Positions 57,232 to 64,000 of a stretch of DNA of 64,000 nucleotides are shown here, piece by piece. The DNA is from Rhipicephalus microplus (taxonomy: Eukaryota > Arthropoda > Arachnida > Ixodida > Ixodidae), in contig NC_134702.1 of assembly GCF_043290135.1 (NCBI RefSeq), forward strand, positions 195,766,491-195,830,490, read 5' to 3'. Within the stretch, counting starts at the first letter, position 1; each line of letters opens with the position of its first letter. The position numbers and the translations under genes were made by a program. Below the pieces are notes generated by a model. That model worked only from the letters and a program-made list of their open reading frames with translations, made no database searches and was not told the origin of the DNA.

Positions 57232-57436
57232 TTAGTCTTCACATTTACAGTTTAGTGGATAACCCCATTAGTCCCAGAAATTGGCTCAAAGGACTAACAT
57301 TCAGTCCTCACATTTACACTTTATGGGCAACCGTTAGTCCTCACATTTACACCTTAACGGGCAACCGCTAGTCCCTGCATTTACACCTTACCGGGCAACC
57401 GTTATTCTTCAGATTTGGACCTCGCCGGACGAACGG
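57232..57436. repeat. 34-bp tandem repeat
   Basis: Four contiguous 34-bp units (57301-57334, 57335-57368, 57369-57402, 57403-57436), the last more diverged, plus one or two degenerate units upstream from 57232. Each contains CATTTACACCTTA or a variant and GGGCAACCG. No spacers, so it is not a CRISPR array. Confidence 0.85.
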
Positions 57437-57743
57437 TTGGTCCGATAAGATACTCCAATCGGATCAACTTTATATCCCTAGTTCAAATATTGCTTTTTTT
57501 TAAATTTCCCTCCGCCAGGCCTAATACTATCTTGGCCTGTTTTTCTGCGCAGTGATCAACAAATGGCGCAGGAAAGAATACGCGAAAAGCTGTTTAGTCT
57601 CATGTGTGTCACTGCTTTCGCATTCACTGCAACAACGAGAGACAAAAGTGAGACAATCAATTTTTTATTTTCTTTATACACGTGAAGTTTCTCCATTTTG
57701 CAAGAAAATTTGTGGTGAAACATACATGTCCAGCCTCGTTGTG

Positions 57744-58095
57744 CCCGCTTGTAAAGTACTTGTGAAGCTCCTCTGAAGGATGCCATAGATTACAGGCATT
57801 GCAGACGCCAGCGTACACAGCCTTCTGCATGTTGTGTGCCCACGGGCGTACAATAAGATAGTAAAAATAGATAGTGACACGTGACAGAAAATGAGAATGC
57901 ACGCATTTGACAAGGATGTGCAAGTTGATATAGAAACATACGTGTAAAATGTGACACGCAAATAGCTTTGCCTTCACATCGCTTACAGTCCTTCTGAGCG
58001 TGCTCCGACGAAAGCAATAGATGACGGGCATTGCGGACGCCTGCGCACACAGCCACAGCCTTCTGCACGGTGTGTGCAACGACTGTACAATAAGG
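57744..58095. repeat. Diverged local duplication
   Basis: The segment 57755-57865 (GGCATTGCAGACGCC.GCGTACACAGCC, TTCTGCA.G.TGTG, CGTACAATAAG) returns in similar form at 57995-58095. Related pieces (AAACATACGTGT) recur near 57945 and 58347. It is a low-copy tandem structure of about 240 bp period with no identified function. Confidence 0.5.
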
Positions 58096-58104
58096 TTTTA
58101 GAAT

Positions 58105-58191
58105 CATCATCATCATCATCAGCCTGACTACGTCCACTGCAGGACAAAGGCCTCTCCCATGTTCCGCCAGTTAACCCGGCGGAACATGGAA
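58105..58191 (-). mobile_element. Very short RTE LINE insertion
   Basis: The last roughly 70 bp of the RTE LINE, ending in (ATG)n (plus-strand ATCATCATC...), are flanked by the 9-bp direct repeat TTTTAGAAT (58096-58104 and 58192-58200). Its right end carries GGCGGAACATGG (58178-58189), the reverse complement of CCATGTTCCGCC (58157-58168), with a 9-base loop. It interrupts the duplicated region around it. Confidence 0.7.
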
Positions 58192-58200
58192 TTTTAGAAT

Positions 58201-60585
58201 AATTCACTTAAAAAACAGCGCCAATAACGAGGGACAAGAGAAAAGAAGGAGACAGACAGTGGCACTGATTTTAGAATAGTTATTCAAACGTGAAAGAGAC
58301 TGAATATGCATGGATACGATGAATAGTTGCCAAGTGAGATAAAAACATACGTGTTGAAAAGGGCATGCAAATAATTTCACTCTGATGTCACACGTCGTCA
58401 TAGACGCATTTCCATCCCCGTAGCGCGACAGCTTAAGTGCGGTAGCCCCAGTGATAACTCTGAGGCGACACTAACCACCGTGCCGCCAGCGAGGCGTTGA
58501 GTTCCTAGCGAGTGCCGCTGTTCAGCTCGAGGAAGCGAACGCGTGACCAAACACGGCGTTGCACGTGCAGCGCTGCCGCTGGCGAACCTTGAACAGGAGA
58601 GCGACTGCACGCTGGGCCGCCGCCATGAACAGCGCCGAGTTGGTTTGCAGCGAGCGCCCGAAACAACCGACAGTAATGCGGCCCTTTTCCAGAAACTCGA
58701 GCCAGTGCAGCGAACAAACGCGAGTCCACCGCCAACGGTCGGCGCCGAGCTGCTAGCGACTGGTTGAAGGAGAAGCTAACTGTAATGGCCACCAATTTTC
58801 ACAGACTCGGTTCCCATGCTAGCGAAAGCCCCGCAAGCCAGTGCCGATGCACTTACAGCGCGTGACAAACTACAACCAAGTTTGTTACGAGCCACCGCAA
58901 CGTGTTTTGGGCGACTCTCAAAACAACGACAAGGTCTCTACCGAATATCGTCAGCCGGAGCTCATCAGGGCGGCGAAGACAGGCGAGCACTTACTGAGCA
59001 AGCGTCTGGGCGGCCAATTTCTGGGCGGTGAAAAAGCACAGGCGAACTACAGACGCCAAAGCGGACATTCGTGGTGTATTTCGTGCGTGCGATATACAAA
59101 ACGACCGAGCGCTGTCTAGAAAGCGCGATCTCTATCGGTCGACTGACAAGTACCGCAGAATAGAGAATGCTCACCTACTTGTGAAAGAATCCAACGCTGA
59201 TTGCTGCCCTGAGTTAGACTGAAAAAATATATCCTATAGGCGTGCTGTCTTCTCGGACGCCATGTTAACCTTCATTTTATACCGGCGCTGTCGTGAGTTG
59301 GTCTTGGCCTTTTTGACTAAGCCAGAGATATACAGAGCGGCGTGGCGACGCGTCAAGACCTTCTCCAGACTTCATGGGGGTGGCGAAACGTAAAAGCTGC
59401 AGCGCACTATCATCCAAACGTATGCACAATGCACCGCAGCCAAATTCCTAGATCGTGTAGCTCTCTGAGCCCGACGGAAAGCCAACCATCACCGGCAAAA
59501 TAGGAAGGAAGACTCAGCCAAGGCACAGGAGGACGGCTAGTTTCCTAAACAGCGGATTGCGCGTGGCCCGCATCTCCCGCACGGTTCATCGCTTTGGAGA
59601 CCAAGTTGTTTGCACGCTGCCCACATCTCTCTGTGGTTACTCCTCAATGGTCTATCCGTTCATCGCGCGTGCCTGTTGTGCTCCATTACTCATTTTCGGT
59701 AATTTTGTCTTTGAGTGTATGTACTTAAATACACTAATATGCCATTTACAGTAAGTACACTAATATATTACCAAGGTAGTGAAAGTTGCTCAACAGCGTA
59801 AATGCTTCTTTGCAGAGATGCTGTATTCTCTTTCTTTGTAAACCATATTTTTAATAATACCTAGTGGCCGCATTATCATAGGATTCCACAGAAAAAGCGG
59901 ACGTGCTAATGCGTGCTATTTGACTGATGCTCAAGAATATTCAAATCGGCTGGTGACTTAGCTGGGTGATATTTGTTGTCTTGAGACATATACTTATAAG
60001 TATATCCTCTTATAAAGCCTATGCGATGCCTACATCAAAGAATTGTTAATGCATGGCGTCGTAATAAAAAACAGTTCAGTTCGCGTGAACATTTCCACGC
60101 TGTCATCCTTACATGCGAGTTTCAGTGCAAATGATGCAGGGTTCGTCGCCATCTTTTGGCAGTATTGACGCCACAGTGACGTTTAGAGGCGACGCTTCTC
60201 TTTGTCTAGCCTTGTCCTGCATGTCGCGTAACCGAGAGAAGAGACGAGAAAAAAAAGGAAGGCAGTATCTTTCAACACTATATTAGACAGCACTGTCTCA
60301 TAGAAGTGCATACAAACTGCAGTTGAGTGATGATATTCTGGATGGCACACTACCGATACTCCCTGACTGGCTGCGGCGCGGGTTGTGCCTGGGTGCGCGA
60401 GGAAAGAGTGCCTCTCTCAGTCTTCTACATAGTCACCCTACGTCGCGGATTATTGCGGTAGCATCGACAAAGCAGAGCGGCAGGCGCGTTGAAAACGTCT
60501 GTGCTCGGCTTCCTTGGCTCGCGTCTTGTTGGTGTTATCCGCGTGCCGTCGGCATATCGAACGTGATCAGGTGCATGAGCGCATG
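58201..60585. other. No recognisable gene
   Basis: The stretch 58430-59250 is CpG- and GC-rich compared with its surroundings and could be a promoter or first-exon region. Its open frames (for example an MNSAELVCSERPK start near 58624) have no recognised domain. The remainder is AT-rich. Confidence 0.4.
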
Positions 60586-60812
60586 CACGCACAGACGGAC
60601 ACACGGATGATTGGATTAACGGACGCACGAACGGACGGACAAAGAGACAGACATAAGAATGGAGGAACGGACGGACGCAGAGATAGACAGACCGGCGGAT
60701 GCACGGACGGACGGGTAGATAGACGAACGGACGCATGGATGGACGCTCGGATGCAAGCACGGACAAACACACGTACGGATGAACGGACAGAAGCAAGGAT
60801 GGACGTATGGAC
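60586..60812. repeat. Degenerate GGAC-type tetranucleotide array
   Basis: About 225 bp of imperfect ACGG/ACAG units of period 4, purine-rich on the plus strand. It produces long open frames on both strands (60425-60831 minus, 60514-60903 plus) made of Ser-Val-Arg-Pro or Thr-Asp-Gly repeats that should not be taken as proteins. Confidence 0.85.
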
Positions 60813-62565
60813 ACTTCGCCTCACTCATCATTATTTACTCCATAGATATACTGCGATTTTTTGTGTGTATCATAACGCCTCCGGCAGTTTACGTGGCCTC
60901 TAGCAGCGCCTATTACAGCTGTTCTTCCGAACACTATATTCAGTAAAAGCTTCATAGTTTGGTGCATTTCGCTTTTTTTCCTCTCAAGAAAGCTAAATAT
61001 GCAAACTTGAACCGGACTAAATTTCGCGCCAGCGTAAAGTGCATCTAAGTATCTTTAATGTCTAAAATGATTTAAAATAAAATGAGGCCACTTTCTGATT
61101 GCAACGTGAACGAAACAGATTGTTTGTAACAAAAAATCAGACAAATAAATGTCAGAACTGTTTCAATCATACTGAGCCACATTCATTAACCCGCATTGCG
61201 TCAACAAACAACAAACCTGGTCTCATGCAATAAGTTTGATGTGAGTCCGAGTTGCTTCAACAATTTAGTTTCACCTATAGTTTTTCTAGGGCAATTTTCC
61301 ACTTGCCGAAAGATGCAATTTTTAAGGTCAAAATAGAAATATAAATAGTGATGGGCCTTTTTTAACTCTCAGTGATTATTCATGTCTCTTTCAATATCAG
61401 GGCTAAAATATTTTGACTTTATTTCGCTCTAACATAGAATATTTGAGTTAAAACACATATATATTTCAGATATTGGCACAGAAAAGACTAGTGATCCGAA
61501 ATAACACGGCATAAAACGATCGTAGAAGAAGATTTAAAGCACTTTTCGAGGCCTTATAAAAGCCAAGAACGATAAAGTGCTGCTGACAGTCCAAAATGGT
61601 GGGCCTTTTTTTACCAAGGGCCACTCGCTCTTGAAGTCCGGTAATCTCCATCACGTCCACGTGACCAAGCATGGCAAGGACTCAAGCACAAGGATAACGT
61701 TAATTTTATCGCAAAGTATTGCTATTCCGTTACGTTAAAATTATTTTATACCTATTTTACGAGCTAATTCAAGCCCGAAAGAAGTGTTCCAATCTAGAAG
61801 TACCAAACAGAGGCCTAGATCTTGAATGCCAGTGATACTGGCTGCGCAAATGTTGGCTAAATTGCAGATTTTAGTTATTTAGAGAAGAGGAACACACACT
61901 GGCACAACATTGTTTGAGCAGGCTCAGCCATATAGTCCGTAGTAAAGAAAAGCGTTGTTTTTTTTTTCAATTTCGGTTGAAGTGCGTTTGGCTCTTTTAG
62001 AAAAAAAAACAATCGCATAAGTTGTCAGGCATATTGCTTGACTTGTTGTCACAAACATCAATCTCCTGTGAATTGTAGAGTGGCAGCCTTGTTTATTTTT
62101 CACTATCGGCATGACGTTTCCAGTACACGCACAATGAAACACCACATTGCAGAGAGAGAAAAAGAAACGCTCCTTCATTCAGAGTTTCAACAAATAAAGT
62201 AAAATGCACCCTCAATTTCCAGCAGTATTTTGTATTTAGAGATGATTTTAAGCTCGAAACTTTCTAAAGGCTGTGTGGAAGAGTACATATTCGTACACAA
62301 ACGTATTTCTTTTTTCGGAATATATTTTGGCTGAGTAATTCAGTTAAAATGTGGTTCGAGGGAGAGTCGCTTGAAGGAGATAACTCCTTTCACTGAATAT
62401 TTCGCTTAGTACTCCCTATAAACATCTTTCTAGTACATACGCAATACGCAAGAAAGCTATCAAAGTTGAGAGGATACAGTTATAGCGTTGTCATCATCAT
62501 CATCAGCAACATCTAACCTTGATATGCTGGACGAAGCACTATTTCATTCATGTATTTGCATCCGC

Positions 62566-62572
<7 letters not shown>
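60813..62572. other. No recognisable gene
   Basis: AT-rich, only short frames. A (TCA)n run near 62491-62504 resembles an RTE tail without its body. Confidence 0.5.

Positions 62573-62609
<37 letters not shown>
62573..62609. repeat. (TA)n microsatellite
   Basis: About 18 TA units that end exactly at the LTR of element 6. Confidence 0.95.
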
Positions 62610-62611
<2 letters not shown>

Positions 62612-62740
62612 AAATACAACGGTTCAGCTGACGCTTTATTCAAGCAATAGCCAGATGGCGTTAATGATGAAGAGGAACGGACCGAAGACTGATGATGGTT
62701 ATTCACAGATGAGGAAGATGACGTCCAATGAATTCTTACA
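62610..62740 (-). repeat. 3' LTR of element 6
   Basis: Begins TGAAATAC and ends TCTTACA on the plus strand. The partner LTR is outside the window, so the boundaries rest on TG/CA, the polypurine tract and the TA tract. Confidence 0.65.
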
Positions 62741-62855
62741 CTAATTTCCCCCGTCGACGGAAGCGGCCAGCCTGGCCACGAATTACGCTGTGGAACACAT
62801 AAAATAGGGCTTGAGACGCGAAACGTGCACAATCTCTGTCCCGCGGCAGCGTTGG

Positions 62856-63503
62856 TCAGTGGGGACATGAACAGCTGTGGCGGTAGTTCACCAGTGAGGT
62901 CTGTTCGACAACTTTGTAGGGGCCAAGATAGCGTGACTCAAGCTTCTCGCATAAGCCAGGCGTTCGCACAGGAGTCCACAGAAGTACATCGTCGCCAGGG
63001 CGGTAGAGAACGACGCGGTGAGTGGCATCGTAACGATGTTTGCGATCTTCTTGGCTATCGTCAGTGTTTACACGGGCAAGACGACGGCATCGAGCAACAT
63101 GGGACAGAAACTGGTCGCAAACAAATGGTGAAGAGTTGACGGGGCCAGAAAAGAATAAAACGTCGAGTGGTGATGTCGGTTGGCGTCCGCATACTAGGAA
63201 AAATGAAGAATAGCATGTGGTTCGTTGAACTGACGTATTATATGCATGCGTGACAAAGGGAAGTATGGCATCCCAATTGCGATGGTCTGGACGATTATAC
63301 ATGGACAGCACGTCACACAGGGTGTGGCGAAATCTTTCCGTTAAGTCATTGGTTTGCGGGTAATAGCTAGATGTTGTTTTGTGAACGGTTTTTGATGCTT
63401 GAAGAACTTCACTGAGCCTGCTTGAAAGAAATGCCTTGTTCCGGTCGCTCAAAAGAACACGAGGGGCTCCGTGACGTAGGTAAATAGCATTCAAGAAGAA
63501 AGT
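62856..63503 (-). pseudogene. Integrase C-terminal half of element 6
   Basis: The frame reads LNAIYLRHGAPRVLLSDRNKAF (second catalytic Asp in SDR), SYYPQTNDLTERFRHTL with the third Glu, WDAILPFVTHAYNTS, LYRPGDDVLLWTPVRTPGL and the GPYKVVEQ module near 62900. The open frame 62856-63710 looks longer only because it runs into the LTR of element 7. A frameshift near 62860 separates the last IVHVSRLKPY block. Confidence 0.85.
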
Positions 63504-63684
63504 TGTGAAAAAGGGTTTATTGGTGACTGTTGCGACGGTGGTCCTACGATGAAAACAGATCGGGCAAGAGCAACGGTCAAGCAGATGCCGGCGATGATCA
63601 GCACGAGCCGAGCGAGAGAAGCCCAGCACCCAGTACCCAAGCGGTGGCGATGTTGCTTGCCAACGATGCGTTTTCTTCTTCACA
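63504..63684 (-). repeat. 3' LTR of element 7
   Basis: The ends TGTGAA and TTCACA are a short inverted repeat as in most LTRs. The partner lies outside the window. Confidence 0.7.
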
Positions 63685-63719
63685 ATTTGCCCCCGCCGAA
63701 AAAGAGCCATCCTGGCAAC

Positions 63720-64000
63720 CTAAGAGTCTAAAGGCAGAGGGCTATGATATGGCTTAAGGCGGGCGACGTGGATGATGTCACGTCCACGCCGGCGCATGTC
63801 GTCAGATGAGAAAAGTGGCTCAATGAGAAAATTCACCGGCGAGGTTTGTTCCAAAACGCGGTATGGGCCCTCGTACTTTGAAACGAGTTTTGAGGAAATG
63901 CCGGGGGTTTGGTAAGAAACAGCCAGCCATACAAGTGATCCCGGGGAATAGTTGGGGCTTTGTGATGAGTCGGTGTTGTTTTCTTTCTGGCGCTGTTGTT
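63720..64000 (-). CDS. Integrase C-terminus of element 7 (partial)
   Basis: An uninterrupted minus-strand frame runs from a stop at 63720-63722 to beyond the window edge or close to it. It reads SLVWLAVSYQTPGISSKLV, the GPYRVLEQ module, DDMRRRGRDIIHVARLKPYH and a short tail. This is the same C-terminal module as elements 2, 3, 5 and 6 and the end of pol. No break is visible in the part seen, so element 7 may be younger than its host. Confidence 0.75.
   Translation of the reverse strand, partial: QQRQKENNTDSSQSPNYSPGSLVWLAVSYQTPGISSKLVSKYEGPYRVLEQTSPVNFLIEPLFSSDDMRRRGRDIIHVARLKPYHSPLPLDS

Larger units (their letters stand above)
62610..64000 (-). mobile_element. Ty3/gypsy element 6, 3' end
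   Basis: The minus-strand element enters from outside the window. Its 3' LTR (62610-62740) directly abuts (TA)n, and the polypurine stretch CGGGGGAAATTAG (minus strand, 62741-62753) precedes it. The integrase C-terminal half is at 62770-63503, where element 7 interrupts it. The 5' parts lie beyond 64000. Confidence 0.8.
63504..64000 (-). mobile_element. Ty3/gypsy element 7, nested in element 6
   Basis: The 3' LTR 63504-63684 (181 bp, TGTGAA...TTCACA, with minus-strand AATAAA near 63515) is followed on the right by a polypurine tract (CGGCGGGGGCAAAT, minus strand) and an integrase C-terminus. It splits the integrase of element 6. The rest lies beyond the window. Confidence 0.78.

Noticed and set aside
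57232..57436. Regular direct repeats resembling a CRISPR array
   Set aside because: Units are contiguous without unique spacers and the genome is eukaryotic.
60425..60903. Open frames of up to 129 codons on both strands
   Set aside because: They are made of the tetranucleotide repeat and read as simple residue patterns on both strands.

Overview
The window looks like intergenic or repeat-dense DNA from a hard tick (Ixodidae). The main reason is a full-length tRNA-headed SINE at about 52.6 kb that I recognise as the ixodid-tick family Ruka, with a truncated copy at 43.1 kb and a scrap at 11.3 kb. Other tick-type repeats agree: RTE-type LINE ends with (ATG)n tails, an R1/Jockey/I-like LINE, and many Ty3/gypsy LTR elements. 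I found no host protein-coding gene I can name, and no rRNA, true tRNA gene or CRISPR array. The species is an inference.

Layout. 0-14.4 kb: mostly featureless AT-rich DNA with a (TATG)n tract, two tRNA-derived SINE-like copies, an RTE LINE broken by a deletion and a SINE (7.6-9.6 kb), and a small inverted-repeat element carrying a 60-bp minisatellite (10.6-11.1 kb). 14.4-20.9 kb: complete but decayed minus-strand Ty3/gypsy element 1 with 660/672-bp LTRs. 21.8-23.4 kb: a 1.6-kb terminal-inverted-repeat DNA element with a second, inner inverted repeat. 23.4-26.3 kb: unassigned DNA with two small minus-strand reading frames behind TATA boxes, one with a signal-peptide-like start, and a Cys-rich possible transposase remnant. 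26.3-31.3 kb: plus-strand gypsy element 2 with 124-bp LTRs. 31.3-47.3 kb: a nested set. Minus-strand element 3 is split in its RNase H by plus-strand element 4. Element 4 is split in its integrase by a LINE-tail-like segment, and that segment carries minus-strand element 5. Element 3 also holds a truncated Ruka and a 1.1-kb LTR-like insertion. 49.2-51.6 kb: a 5'-truncated minus-strand LINE with RT, RNase H and a terminal Cys/His motif. 52.6-58.2 kb: Ruka, a TTAA-flanked hairpin MITE, a 34-bp tandem repeat and a tiny RTE insertion. 60.6-60.8 kb: a degenerate tetranucleotide array. 62.6-64 kb: the 3' ends of elements 6 and 7, with 7 nested in 6, both running off the window.

How the parts relate. 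All large coding regions are retroelement gag/pol genes, and every one I could follow across its domains is broken by frameshifts, stops or insertions. The strongest patterns are the multi-level nesting at 31-47 kb and the way three separate LTR elements (2, 3 and 6) begin or end against (TA)n microsatellites. I see no convincing novel biological system. The best leads are the TA-tract insertion pattern, the double-inverted-repeat element at 21.8-23.4 kb, and the small TATA-plus-signal-peptide reading frame at 24.1 kb.
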